A stretch of 64,000 bases of DNA. It comes from Aureibaculum sp. 2308TA14-22 (GTDB lineage: Bacteria > Bacteroidota > Bacteroidia > Flavobacteriales > Flavobacteriaceae). Below the pieces are notes generated by a model. That model saw only the letters and a program-made list of their open reading frames with translations, had not been told where the DNA came from and made no database searches. Made by a program: the position numbers and the translations under genes. The stretch spans positions 558,001 to 622,000 of the forward strand of contig NZ_JBEWXT010000001.1 of the NCBI RefSeq assembly GCF_040538665.1. The letters run 5' to 3'. Positions within the stretch are counted from its first letter, which is position 1, and each line of letters starts with the position of its first letter. Below are positions 1 through 9,098 of this stretch, in pieces.

Positions 1-782
1 CGGAAGATGAAGGTAAGCCTATTGCTAAAGTTTATGAAGCGTTTTTATACGAAAAAGATATTGAAGAAATATTACCTGAAAATATTTCAAAAGAAGATAG
101 TATAATCTTCACTAAAAATTATATTAATAAATGGGCTAAAGAGCAATTGTTGGTTCAAAAAGCTAAAATTAATCTGCAAGAAGAAAAGGAGGAAATTAAT
201 GCATTGATAAATCAGTATCATCAAGATTTATTGATAAATAAATATAAGGAAGCTGTTGTAAAGCAAGAATTAGATACTTTAGTGACAACAGCCGATATCG
301 AAAATTTTTATGAAGAAAATAAACAGATTTTCAAATTAAATGAAGAATTAATCAAATTCAGATATATTTATTTTGATAATGATATTAACAACGCCAAGGA
401 ATTTATTTCTTTGTTTAGAGAAAATGATTATGCTTCTGATAATGCCATTATGAAGCAGGAATTACAATTAAAATCACATAACTTAAACGATTCCATTTGG
501 ATAAAGTATGATGATGTATTAAAGAATGCATCCTTTTTAAAAAATCATAACAAGAATGATTTTTTGCAAAAAAGTAAATTTATACATAAAGAAGATTCAG
601 CGGGTGTTTACCTAGTTAAAATTAAAGATGTATTATTGCGGAACGATACGGCTCCTATGAGCTATGCAATGCCTACTATAAAACAAATGATTTTACACAA
701 GCGAAAGCTTGAATTATTAAAGAAAATTGAAGAAACATTAACCGAAGATGCTATTAAAAATAAAGACTTTCAAATTTATTAA
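1..782 (+). CDS. PpiC/SurA-like periplasmic folding factor, 5' end missing
   Basis: The frame is open from the first base of the window, so the start and any signal peptide lie upstream. About 259 residues are visible. They are rich in Lys, Glu and Ile and predicted mostly helical, as in the SurA/PrsA chaperone core. I see no clear parvulin motif, so it may be a chaperone-like paralogue without isomerase activity. The stop codon lies 1 nt before the next start (a SurA homologue), so the two are almost certainly co-transcribed and act together on outer-membrane protein folding. The family is inferred mainly from context; a TTG at 147 is internal and is not taken as the start. Confidence 0.6.
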   Translation, partial: EDEGKPIAKVYEAFLYEKDIEEILPENISKEDSIIFTKNYINKWAKEQLLVQKAKINLQEEKEEINALINQYHQDLLINKYKEAVVKQELDTLVTTADIENFYEENKQIFKLNEELIKFRYIYFDNDINNAKEFISLFRENDYASDNAIMKQELQLKSHNLNDSIWIKYDDVLKNASFLKNHNKNDFLQKSKFIHKEDSAGVYLVKIKDVLLRNDTAPMSYAMPTIKQMILHKRKLELLKKIEETLTEDAIKNKDFQIY

Positions 783-783
783 G

Positions 784-2160
784 ATGTTAAAAAAACTTAC
801 ATTACTCATACTATTAGGATTTGTATTTACAACTCAAGCACAAGATTCTACTCAAACTCAAAAAAGAGTAAAATTAGATGGAGTTGCAACGGTAGTTGGA
901 AAAAATATTGTACTCGATTCTGAAATTGCAGCGTATAAATTAGAATTTGAACAGCAAAGTGAAGGTAAATTGGAAATTTCTGACTGTGAAATGTTAGAGC
1001 AAATCATGGAAAGAAAATTGTTGTCTCATCATGCTGTAATAGATAGTGTTACGGTAACTGAAGCTGAGGTAAATGGTCGTGTGGAAGAAAAAATTGCTTT
1101 TTTTTTACAACAATTAGGTTCTGAAGAAAAGGTTTATACCTACTATGGGTTTAGTGATATGGCTGATTTGAGAAAAGAATTTAATGAAGTAGAAAGAGAA
1201 GCTTTTATGGTTCAAAGAATGCAACAGAAACTAACTGAAGAAGTTGATGTAACACCAGAAGAGGTTAGAAATTATTATAAAAGTTTAGAAGACGAAAATA
1301 TTCTGCCCGAAATAGGTGCGGAAATTGAATTGCAACAGATTGTTTTATATGTTGAGCCCTCGGAAACTGAGACCGAGAGAGTTGTAAACAAACTGAAGGA
1401 AATTAAAAAAGATGTTGAAAACGGTAGTAATTTTAAAATGAAAGCTATATTGTTTTCACAAGATCCTGGCGTTACGCAAAACAGTGGTTTATATACCATA
1501 ACTCGTGAAAGTCAAATGGTTACGGAATTTAAAGAGGCAGGTTTTAGTATGGATGAAGGTGAAATATCAGATCCATTCATATCTGATTTTGGCTATCATA
1601 TTTTGCAGGTTGAAAAGATAAAAGGGAAGCAACGTGATGTAAGACATTTATTAATGCAACCAGAAGTTACCAAAGAACAAGAGAACAAAGTTAAAGACTC
1701 TTTAGAGCAAATAAGAAAGGATATTTTAACATTAAAATTAACTTTTGATGAAGCTGTGCAAAAATATTCAGAAGAGAAAGTAACAAGAGCTAACAAGGGT
1801 TTAATAATGAACCCTGAAACTAACGATTCTAAGTTTGATTTGACAAGAATGTCGGATCCCACATTTTATGCCAGAGTTAGCACTCTAAAAGAAGGTGAAA
1901 TTACTGATGTATTTTACGATGTAACCAGAGAAGGAAAAAAAATGTACAAAATTATTTTAATGAAATCTAAAACTGAAGCCCATACAGCTGATTTGGTTAA
2001 GGATTATATAAAAATTCAAAGTTTAGCATTACAGAAGAAAAAAGAGGAAACCATTGCAAAATGGACAAAAGAAAAAATTGGAGATACTTACATAAAAATC
2101 AATAGAGATTATAAAGATTGTGATTTTAAAAATAATTGGAAAAAAGAGGTCTCTCAATAA
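784..2160 (+). CDS. surA: SurA-type peptidyl-prolyl isomerase / outer-membrane protein chaperone
   Basis: A 458-residue periplasmic folding factor. I take the ATG at 784 as the start because it opens a clean signal peptide (MLKKLTLLILLGFVFTTQAQ); an upstream GTG or TTG-type start would add residues overlapping the preceding gene. The order is signal peptide, SurA N-terminal helical domain (ATVVGKNIVLDSEI near residues 38-52), then two parvulin-like domains at roughly 180-275 and 285-390. The first is well conserved (GLYTITRES, EFKEAGFSMDEGEISDPF, FGYHILQ); the second looks degenerate. SurA proteins chaperone unfolded outer-membrane proteins through the periplasm. It follows the preceding gene by 1 nt and precedes moxR by 49 nt. 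Confidence 0.9.
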   Translation: MLKKLTLLILLGFVFTTQAQDSTQTQKRVKLDGVATVVGKNIVLDSEIAAYKLEFEQQSEGKLEISDCEMLEQIMERKLLSHHAVIDSVTVTEAEVNGRVEEKIAFFLQQLGSEEKVYTYYGFSDMADLRKEFNEVEREAFMVQRMQQKLTEEVDVTPEEVRNYYKSLEDENILPEIGAEIELQQIVLYVEPSETETERVVNKLKEIKKDVENGSNFKMKAILFSQDPGVTQNSGLYTITRESQMVTEFKEAGFSMDEGEISDPFISDFGYHILQVEKIKGKQRDVRHLLMQPEVTKEQENKVKDSLEQIRKDILTLKLTFDEAVQKYSEEKVTRANKGLIMNPETNDSKFDLTRMSDPTFYARVSTLKEGEITDVFYDVTREGKKMYKIILMKSKTEAHTADLVKDYIKIQSLALQKKKEETIAKWTKEKIGDTYIKINRDYKDCDFKNNWKKEVSQ

Positions 2161-2209
2161 ACATCTAATATCTTAATTAAATATAAGTAATAATTAACAT
2201 CGAATAATA

Positions 2210-3163
2210 ATGTCCGACGTAGCAGCAGTCGAAAATTTAGTAAAAAAATATAAAAACCTTCAGCAAGAGGTTGGTAAAATAATAATTGGTCAACATGAAG
2301 CCATAGACCATGTATTACTTTCTATTTTGTGTGGTGGACATTCTTTGCTTATTGGTGTACCAGGTTTAGCTAAAACCCTATTGGTAAATACCATTTCACA
2401 AACTTTAGGGTTGGATTTTAAACGAATTCAATTCACTCCTGATTTAATGCCGTCTGACATTATTGGTAGCGAGATTTTAGATGAAAATAGACATTTTAAA
2501 TTTATAAAGGGTCCAATATTTTCTAATATCATTTTGGCTGATGAGATTAACCGTACACCGCCTAAAACACAAGCAGCTTTGTTGGAAGCTATGCAAGAAA
2601 AATCGGTTACAGTTGCTGGTCATCAATATAAATTAGATGCACCGTTTTTTGTGTTGGCTACGCAAAACCCAATAGAGCAAGAAGGAACCTATCCTTTGCC
2701 CGAGGCTCAACTGGACAGGTTTATGTTTTCTATCTTTTTAGACTACCCATCTTATCAAGAAGAAGTTGATATTGTAAAAAGTACCACGACCGATGAGGTC
2801 AAACAAATTAACTCCATTTTTTCTGCTCAAGAAATATTGGATTTGCAACATTTAATAAGAAGAATTCCAGTAGCTGATAATGTAGTTGAATATGCCGTAA
2901 ATTTAGTTTCCAAAACAAGACCAAATTCTACAAAAGCAGCACAAATAGTTAATGATTATATTGATTGGGGTGCAGGCCCTAGAGCTTCACAAAATTTAAT
3001 AATTGCTGCCAAAGGTTATGCCGCTATTCACGGTAAATTTTCACCAGATATTGAAGATGTACAGGCTGTGGCCGAAGCTATTTTACGCCATAGAATTGTA
3101 AAAAACTATAAAGCAGAGGCAGAGAGTATAACCGAAGAACGTATTATAAAAGAGTTGTTTTAA
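2210..3163 (+). CDS. MoxR-family AAA+ ATPase
   Basis: A 317-residue cytoplasmic AAA+ ATPase, the usual length for the MoxR family. Walker A is GVPGLAKT at residues 49-56, Walker B is ILADEIN at 108-114, and sensor and arginine-finger segments follow (LATQNPIEQEGTYPLPEAQL, then DRFMF). A lid domain occupies the C-terminal third. MoxR ATPases act as chaperone-like remodellers, usually with a von Willebrand factor A protein encoded next door; no such partner follows here. Instead a lipoprotein gene on the opposite strand comes next, and a second diverged copy of this gene's last 166 bp lies about 1 kb downstream. The normal downstream neighbours may therefore have been displaced. Confidence 0.92.
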   Translation: MSDVAAVENLVKKYKNLQQEVGKIIIGQHEAIDHVLLSILCGGHSLLIGVPGLAKTLLVNTISQTLGLDFKRIQFTPDLMPSDIIGSEILDENRHFKFIKGPIFSNIILADEINRTPPKTQAALLEAMQEKSVTVAGHQYKLDAPFFVLATQNPIEQEGTYPLPEAQLDRFMFSIFLDYPSYQEEVDIVKSTTTDEVKQINSIFSAQEILDLQHLIRRIPVADNVVEYAVNLVSKTRPNSTKAAQIVNDYIDWGAGPRASQNLIIAAKGYAAIHGKFSPDIEDVQAVAEAILRHRIVKNYKAEAESITEERIIKELF

Positions 3164-3188
3164 ACAATAACGTTACTCTTAACAGTAT

Positions 3189-3878
3189 TTATGGTAATAA
3201 TACAGCACTCCATGTTCCATCAGGATCTTCAATGTGTTCATAAGTACCTTGCAATGACATTCCTGTAACTGTGCCATAAAATACATGTCTAGATAATGCT
3301 GGGTCTGCATTTTCACCGATATAGGTAAGATTTTTTCCATTTAATGACCAAGTACCCAACGGTACATAACAAGTAGGACAATTATCTCTCACATATTTTG
3401 TAGAACCATCTTCATATAAATTTACTTTTGCCGAAACATCATTTCCATTATGGTCTGTCACTATAAATTGCCAATAAGTTTCTTCTAAACTTGCTGTTGT
3501 AAAAGATTTTTCTTGACTATAAGTTGTCCCAGAATTAGAAGTAGCAAATACCCTAAAGTAATATGTTGTGTTCGGGTTCAAGTTCTCAATAAGCGAACTG
3601 AAAGTTGTAGTTGTTTCTGTAATTTTATTGTTATTTATGGTTGGTTTCGAGGTTTCACTCCAACAAATACCTTTTGATACTATACCGTTATCAGATAATA
3701 ATTTTCCGTTTACTTTTAAAGAAGTAAATGTAGTTTCTATATTAGCTTCGGTTGATTGAATGATTAGATTTGTATCGTAATTTGGACCATCATTGCCTGA
3801 ACTGCAATTACTTACTGAAAGAGTTAATGTGAGTAAAAATGCAAACTTAAAAATGGTTTTATTAATGTTAAAAGACAT
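3189..3878 (-). CDS. Lipoprotein with fibronectin-III-like domain
   Basis: A 229-residue predicted lipoprotein. The signal peptide ends in a lipobox (LSVSNC, Cys near residue 25) followed by a Ser/Gly/Asp-rich tether. Residues about 40-130 resemble the beta-sandwich FN3-like domain common in Bacteroidota surface lipoproteins (GICWSETSKPTINNN, then NLNPNTTYYFRVFATSNSGT). The remaining C-terminal part is beta-rich, with a CPTC pair and a lipocalin-like pattern of alternating strands. No specific function can be assigned. It lies between the moxR gene and a duplicated moxR 3' end, on the opposite strand, and so may be an insertion. Confidence 0.75.
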   Translation of the reverse strand: MSFNINKTIFKFAFLLTLTLSVSNCSSGNDGPNYDTNLIIQSTEANIETTFTSLKVNGKLLSDNGIVSKGICWSETSKPTINNNKITETTTTFSSLIENLNPNTTYYFRVFATSNSGTTYSQEKSFTTASLEETYWQFIVTDHNGNDVSAKVNLYEDGSTKYVRDNCPTCYVPLGTWSLNGKNLTYIGENADPALSRHVFYGTVTGMSLQGTYEHIEDPDGTWSAVLLP

Positions 3879-4013
3879 TATATGTAAAGATAAAATATTA
3901 AAATTATTTCCTTTACGCTTTAACGTATAACATCTGAAATTATTATAAAAATAACTGAATTATCTATAAAATATAGGTTACGACAAAAGATCAATACAAA
4001 GGTTTGTAAGATG

Positions 4014-4178
4014 AATAATTGCCGCCAAAGGTTATGCCGCTATTCACGGTAAATTTCACCAGATATTGAAGATGTACAGGCTGTGACCGAAGCTATTTTA
4101 CGCCATAGAATTGTAAAAAACTACAAGGCTGAGGCAGAAGGTATTACCGAAGAACGTATTATAAGGGAATTGTATTAA
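4014..4178 (+). pseudogene. Duplicated, frameshifted 3' end of moxR
   Basis: This 165-bp stretch aligns end to end with 2998-3163, the last 55 or so codons of the MoxR gene including the stop codon. It lacks one T in the TTTT run (TTTT to TTT), which breaks the frame, and has no start. Apart from that deletion most differences are third-position changes (for example TAT to TAC, AAA to AAG, GCA to GCT, GAG to GAA, ATA to ATT). That is the pattern of a diverged functional allele rather than of neutral decay of a recent copy. It brackets the lipoprotein gene together with the intact moxR end. Confidence 0.9.
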
Positions 4179-4268
4179 TTTCAGACCTTATCAATCAACT
4201 TACACTAAATAGCCAGAGTAGTTTATACGTTTTAATTTTCTTATTATTCTCTTTTCAACAAATAAGTT

Positions 4269-4276
4269 TATTTTTG
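4269..4276 (+). promoter_or_regulatory. Candidate -7 promoter element for the SMP-30 gene
   Basis: TATTTTTG matches the Bacteroidota -7 consensus TAnnTTTG, 39 nt before the ATG of the lactonase gene. No TTG is present at the expected upstream distance, so this is a half match only. Confidence 0.35.
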
Positions 4277-4315
4277 TGAGAGTAGGAGGCATGTAAACAC
4301 CAAAAAAACGAACAA

Positions 4316-5302
4316 ATGGAGCTATTCAGTAAAGTTTTGAAAATAGTTATACTAATTGTATTCTTTATTTCTTGTGGTAAAAAAGAGAAAGAGAAACTGA
4401 GAAAATTTCCAACAGTTGGTGAAATTGAAAGACTAGACAAACAACTAGACGAAGTAATTTCACCAGATGCTGTTATTGAAGTGCTGTCAACGGGACATGA
4501 ATGGTCTGAAGGGCCAATTTGGATTAAAGAAGAACAAAAATTGGTGTATACAGATGTCCGCAACCAAAAAATATTTCAATGGACAGAGAATGATAGTGTA
4601 ACACTTTATTTGGATATGAAAGATGGAGATAGACTAGGGCCTAGTGCACTACTAGTGGATAAGGATGACAAATTAGTGATTCTACAATATGGTCATGGTC
4701 AGGCTGTAAAAATGAATAGTCCTTTGGATAAACCTACAAATGATTTTAGTGTTTTTGTTGATAATTATAATGGTGTTCGATTCAATAATACAAATGATGC
4801 AGCCTTTCATTCTAATGGAAATATGATTATGTCTGATCCGCCTCCTGTAAAGGAAGATGGTTTAAAAGCTGCTGTATATAGCATTTCTCCTAAAGGTGAA
4901 GTAAAGATTGTTACCGATACCTTGTCTAGCCCTAATGGAATTGCTTTTTCCCCAGATGAGCGAACCGTTTATATAGCTAATGCAGATTGGAAACATGCCA
5001 TTTGGATTGCTGCAGATGTCGATGAAGACGGAGACATTTCAAACGGCAGGTTATTTTTTGATGCTACAGGAAATGCTCCAAAAGAAAAAGGGCATCCTGA
5101 TGGGTTAAAAGTTAATAAAAATGGAATCATTTTCGCAACTGGTCCTGGAGGTGTTTATATTTTAAACCCTGAAGGAAAGCATTTAGGAACTATTTTAAAT
5201 GACGAATTTAATACGAATTGTGTTTTAGACGATAAAGAAGAAACTTTATACATTACCTCTGGCCCAAAATTAATGAGAGTAAAGTTGAAGCCCAAGTCAT
5301 AA
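4316..5302 (+). CDS. SMP-30/gluconolactonase/LRE-family lipoprotein
   Basis: A 328-residue lipoprotein (hydrophobic leader with lipobox IVFFISC, Cys near residue 21) folded as a six-bladed propeller. Family marks are the acidic motif WSEGPIW near residue 63, the propeller motif SPNGIAFSPDERTVYIAN near 205 and HPDGLKVNKNGIIFATGPGG near 260; these supply the Glu, Asn and Asp metal ligands of SMP-30 lactonases. Members hydrolyse sugar lactones or related esters with a divalent metal. It converges exactly on the next gene: its stop ends at 5302 and the facing stop begins at 5303. Export and the neighbouring sulfatase and cytochrome genes suggest a role in degrading external substrates. Confidence 0.85.
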   Translation: MELFSKVLKIVILIVFFISCGKKEKEKLRKFPTVGEIERLDKQLDEVISPDAVIEVLSTGHEWSEGPIWIKEEQKLVYTDVRNQKIFQWTENDSVTLYLDMKDGDRLGPSALLVDKDDKLVILQYGHGQAVKMNSPLDKPTNDFSVFVDNYNGVRFNNTNDAAFHSNGNMIMSDPPPVKEDGLKAAVYSISPKGEVKIVTDTLSSPNGIAFSPDERTVYIANADWKHAIWIAADVDEDGDISNGRLFFDATGNAPKEKGHPDGLKVNKNGIIFATGPGGVYILNPEGKHLGTILNDEFNTNCVLDDKEETLYITSGPKLMRVKLKPKS

Positions 5303-6700
5303 TCAATCAAAAATAATTTTTAATTTTTTGTTCTCTTTTTGTAACTGAGTAACAATTTTATCAGTTGCATTTGATTTAGAAAGATATAAGCTCTTTAGGT
5401 GGATTAATTTTGGAACTACAACTAGTAGTTTTTCAGAAACTTCGGTATCATAAAGATTAAGAGATTCTAAATTCTTTAGTTTTTCTAAATGTATTAATCC
5501 GTTATCCGAAATTTTATTTTTACTGAGGTTTAGTTTAATTAGATTTTCCAATTGTCCTATTTTTTCAAGATCCTTGTCAGAAAGATTTGAATTGCTCATG
5601 TTCAGCCAAATTAATTGATCTTTTACCTCTAGAAGTATTTCAACACTATTTGTTGTAAGTTTTTTTTCACTTAAACTGAAATTTGCTTCCAAAAAATAAT
5701 TGTCTTTCATCAATACGTTTAAAATATAACCATGATTGCTTAAAGAATCAATGATTTCTTTTTTTGGTGGTTGAACCTTTTCCCTTAAGAATTTATTTTT
5801 ATCAAGACCTAATTGTCGGTTAACATTATCTATTATTTCTTTATCGGGGTTAAGTGCTGTAAAATAACCAGTTGAAGGAGCGTCCTTATCTATCCACCAA
5901 CCAATTAGAGCAACTTCATCATCAGTTAGTGGGCGTTTTCCTTCAGTGGGCATAAAATCATCATGAGTTTCAGGAAGTGTAATTCGTCTAAACAAATCAC
6001 TTGAGTTAGCATCACCTGGAATTATTACATCTCCATTTTCACCGCCTTTCATTAAATCTGAAAAAGTTGTTAACTCTAAGTCTCCTTTCTTTTTATCAGA
6101 ATTATGACAACTTACACAGCGATCATTCATTATAGGAGAAATTAAGTCTAGATAAACATGAGCAGAATCTAAAACAGTCACTTTTTTACGTGGAATGGCT
6201 TTATTTGGCAAACCTGCTAATTGACGAATTGGATTTGGAGCATATTCTAATAAATAGGTTGATCCGTGTGTTAGGTTCCCACCTAAGTGTCCTGTATAAA
6301 AAATTGTAAAAACTACTAGAGTTACAAGTATCGACTTTCCATAAAATGGAATTTTAATTTGTTTTTTAGCTATATAATAAAAAATTATCGAAAACAAGAG
6401 CACTGCCACACCACTCCATTTATGCCAGAATATAGTGTCTTCGTTATAATCACCAGATAACGAAAGAAAATAGCCAAACAAAACTGCGAAAAATGCCCCG
6501 ATGGCACCAAGTCCCCATATATACTGAACAAAAGGTTTTAAAGGCTCAAATTTTTTCCGTTTTGTTGAAACTTCAGCAAGAACTGCTAGTAATAAAAAAC
6601 CAATAGGAAGATGAACGACTAAAGGATGGATTCTTCCAAAAAATAAAATAATATCAGAAGGAGTTTCTAAATCAATATTTAGTAATACAGTTATCCCCAT
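5303..6700 (-). CDS. Membrane DUF2231-like / planctomycete cytochrome c / leucine-rich repeat protein
   Basis: A 465-residue composite protein. Residues about 15-160 form four or five membrane helices beginning with HPLVVHLPIGFLLL, as in DUF2231-type membrane domains. A c-type heme motif CVSCH lies near 194, followed by the PSCyt1 signature (KKGDLELTTFSDLMKGGENG) with a possible distal Met ligand in DDFMPTEGKRPL. The C-terminal 120 residues are leucine-rich repeats (LIKLNLSKNKISDNGLIHL). It is last in a four-gene minus-strand run, 5 nt after the gene at 6706. Inferred role: membrane-bound electron carrier with a protein-interaction tail, working with the larger cytochrome encoded upstream. 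Confidence 0.82.
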   Translation of the reverse strand: MGITVLLNIDLETPSDIILFFGRIHPLVVHLPIGFLLLAVLAEVSTKRKKFEPLKPFVQYIWGLGAIGAFFAVLFGYFLSLSGDYNEDTIFWHKWSGVAVLLFSIIFYYIAKKQIKIPFYGKSILVTLVVFTIFYTGHLGGNLTHGSTYLLEYAPNPIRQLAGLPNKAIPRKKVTVLDSAHVYLDLISPIMNDRCVSCHNSDKKKGDLELTTFSDLMKGGENGDVIIPGDANSSDLFRRITLPETHDDFMPTEGKRPLTDDEVALIGWWIDKDAPSTGYFTALNPDKEIIDNVNRQLGLDKNKFLREKVQPPKKEIIDSLSNHGYILNVLMKDNYFLEANFSLSEKKLTTNSVEILLEVKDQLIWLNMSNSNLSDKDLEKIGQLENLIKLNLSKNKISDNGLIHLEKLKNLESLNLYDTEVSEKLLVVVPKLIHLKSLYLSKSNATDKIVTQLQKENKKLKIIFD

Positions 6701-6705
6701 TTATA

Positions 6706-7629
6706 TTATTTGAGAGGTGTTCCTTTTATGGGTTTACCATTTGTCGTTAATATTTGAAAATGGTGAGCTCGATATTTGTCATAGATCCAAACTATATTTT
6801 TATCAGAATCTACTTCAAACATCTTAATTCCTTTTTGTGTACCATAGCTTGCAATTACAGTATTTCCATTGGGTAATCTTTGTGCCCCACAAGGATCTAC
6901 TAAGGGTTTTTCTTCAAATAGCGAATTATCAATTTCCCAAACTATTTCTCCTTCTGAATCCAATTCTATAACCCTATTTCCATTAGTTAAAGTAACTAAG
7001 GTATTTCCATTCTTTGATCGAATTGCTGTGAATGGCCAAGTCTTTGCTTCTCTTCCTCCAAAGGTTGCATAATCTGTGCTAAAAGCCTTAACTACCTTTC
7101 CGTCTGGTTGATACTCTTTCACAGCAAAAGCTAAAAGGTGAGGGACCAGGTAGTTTCCGTTTTTCAATTTCCTAGCCATACGTGTTTGCATGTGAATATT
7201 ATCAGTTTCTGGTTGAAGCGGTACACTTTTAACTACTTCACCCTTTTTATTTATCTCAACAATTCTTGGTTTTGTACCAGATTCAGTAATCATAGTATGT
7301 CCATTAGCAAGTCGCACAGCAGTACCTAATTCCATGGAATCTTCAGATTTTTTATAGGTAAGGATAATTTTCTTTTTCTTGTTGTATTCTCTAACTTCAT
7401 CAGCCCAACAAATTAAAACGTTCCCATTTTTAAGCACATAACCATCTCTTGCTCCAGGCTTTTCTGAATTCCAAATAACTTCTCCAGCTTCACCAATAAT
7501 TCCGGTAAACTGTGGGCCAGCAATAAAAAAAGAATGGCTAATACCCGATGCTGATTTTTGAGCCGTTAAAAAGAATGGGATGATTAGAAAAAGAAAAAGA
7601 CTTAATTTTAATATTGATTTGTTTTTCAT
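6706..7629 (-). CDS. Exported beta-propeller protein (PQQ-like / arylsulfotransferase-like repeats)
   Basis: A 307-residue protein with a signal peptide (hydrophobic stretch about 7-23, cleavage after LTAQ). The body consists of repeats with the pattern LxNGNxLV followed by hxExxxxGExVWE, for example NGNTLVTLTNGNRVIELDSEGEIVWE, which I quote in pieces: NGNTLVTLTNGN then RVIELDSEGEIVWE. This is typical of arylsulfotransferase-like or PQQ-type propellers. No conserved catalytic His of bacterial arylsulfotransferases is evident, so a binding or scaffold role is as likely as catalysis. It sits 5 nt before the DUF2231/cytochrome gene and 17 nt after the DUF1501 gene, within the same operon. Confidence 0.78.
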   Translation of the reverse strand: MKNKSILKLSLFLFLIIPFFLTAQKSASGISHSFFIAGPQFTGIIGEAGEVIWNSEKPGARDGYVLKNGNVLICWADEVREYNKKKKIILTYKKSEDSMELGTAVRLANGHTMITESGTKPRIVEINKKGEVVKSVPLQPETDNIHMQTRMARKLKNGNYLVPHLLAFAVKEYQPDGKVVKAFSTDYATFGGREAKTWPFTAIRSKNGNTLVTLTNGNRVIELDSEGEIVWEIDNSLFEEKPLVDPCGAQRLPNGNTVIASYGTQKGIKMFEVDSDKNIVWIYDKYRAHHFQILTTNGKPIKGTPLK

Positions 7630-7646
7630 TGTGTAGCGGTTTAATT

Positions 7647-9098
7647 TTAAGCCAATATGTCTTTAATTACATGTCCATGAACATCTGTTAACCTCATATC
7701 TCGACCTCCAAAACGAAAGGTTAAATGTTCGTGATTGATTCCCATTAAATGCATCATAGTAGCATGTAAATCATGAACTGTGACTTCATTTTCAATAACT
7801 CTATAACCATACTCATCTGTTCGTCCGTATATTGTGCCACCTTTTATGCCTGCTCCAGCCATCCACATACTACATGCCGAAGGGTTATGGTCGCGTCCGT
7901 TATCTCCTTGTGCAAATGGTGTTCTTCCAAACTCACCTGTCCAAACGACCAAGGTTTCTTCCAATAATCCTCTAGATTTTAAATCTTTTAAAAGTCCAGC
8001 AATGGGTTGGTCAACTGCATGAGCATTTTTTTCATGCCCTTCCTTTAAATTTCCATGTTGATCCCATCGATCTGAACCAACATTAGGACAAGTTAATTCT
8101 ATAAACCGGACACCTCTTTCTACCAATCTACGGGCTAATAAACATTGAGCGGCATAACCACGAGTATGTGGGTCGTCTGATTCAAAACCATATAGTTTTT
8201 TTGTGGCTTTCGTTTCTGCTTTAAATTCTGTCAATTCTGGAATTGATGATTGCATTTTATATGCCAATTCATAATTTGAAATGGCAGATTCTACGGCATC
8301 TACTTCTCCTATTTCTTCTAATTGTTGTTTATCTAATCGACTAATAAACCCAAGTTTTTGTTCTTGTAAATTTTTAATTTCTTCTTTGGGTTTAATATTG
8401 GCAATAGGCTGTGCACCAGCTTTTAAAACGGATGCTTGATAAGAAGCGGGTAAAAAACCATTTTTGAAATTATCTAAACCACCTGGAGGAATTAAACCAC
8501 CATCTAAAACAACATATCCGGGTATGTTTTTATTTTCACTTCCTAAACCGTAGTTAATCCAAGACCCCATACTTGGCCTACCCTGAAGTCCGCTACCCGT
8601 ATGTAAAAAATAATTTGCATTGGTATGTTCAGGAAATTGTGATGTCAACGATCTTATTAATGCAATGTCATCAACACAAGTAGCAATATGCGGAAAGAGT
8701 TCACTAACTGGCATTCCACATTCTCCATATTGCTTAAACTCCCAAGGACTTTTTAATATTTTACCTACATTATTAAATTGTGTGGCATCAACTTTAAATT
8801 TTTTTCTCGGATCTTGTCCATTTTCTTTAGTAAGTCTAGGTTTTGGATCAAAAGAATCGACTTGAGAAACACCACCATCCATGTAAAGAAAGATAATATT
8901 CTTTGCTTTTGGCAAATAATGTGGCCCTATGTTAAGATTTGAACTAGCGTCTAAAATTGACTTACCTGGTTGATTACAAGATGCCGGAAGCATACCGAAC
9001 AAACTCATAAAAGCGAGTGATCCAAAGCCACCTTTACAAATGTCTAGCATCTCACGGCGTGACATGGGTTTTCGCAAAAAATTATGATACTTGCTCAT
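7647..9098 (-). CDS. DUF1501 (sulfatase-fold) exported protein
   Basis: A 483-residue DUF1501 protein. The N-terminus has a Tat-like signal (MSRREMLDICKGGFGSLAFM, Arg14-Arg15) and ends near a Cys (MLPASC), so it may be lipidated. Family motifs are IIFLYMDGGVSQVDSFDPKP near 67-86, TSQFPEHTNANYFLHTG, and near the C-terminus VVWTGEFGRTPFAQGDNGRD followed by HNP. DUF1501 belongs to the alkaline phosphatase/sulfatase superfamily and is regularly encoded with PSCyt1-DUF1549-DUF1553 proteins in Planctomycetes, Verrucomicrobia and some Bacteroidota. Its start codon overlaps the stop of that partner by one base (TAATG), implying translational coupling. The substrate is unknown. Confidence 0.9.
   Translation of the reverse strand: MSKYHNFLRKPMSRREMLDICKGGFGSLAFMSLFGMLPASCNQPGKSILDASSNLNIGPHYLPKAKNIIFLYMDGGVSQVDSFDPKPRLTKENGQDPRKKFKVDATQFNNVGKILKSPWEFKQYGECGMPVSELFPHIATCVDDIALIRSLTSQFPEHTNANYFLHTGSGLQGRPSMGSWINYGLGSENKNIPGYVVLDGGLIPPGGLDNFKNGFLPASYQASVLKAGAQPIANIKPKEEIKNLQEQKLGFISRLDKQQLEEIGEVDAVESAISNYELAYKMQSSIPELTEFKAETKATKKLYGFESDDPHTRGYAAQCLLARRLVERGVRFIELTCPNVGSDRWDQHGNLKEGHEKNAHAVDQPIAGLLKDLKSRGLLEETLVVWTGEFGRTPFAQGDNGRDHNPSACSMWMAGAGIKGGTIYGRTDEYGYRVIENEVTVHDLHATMMHLMGINHEHLTFRFGGRDMRLTDVHGHVIKDILA

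Noticed and set aside
4014-4178. The moxR-like stretch as a functional small gene
   Set aside because: It has no start codon and carries a one-base deletion relative to the intact gene, so it is a remnant.
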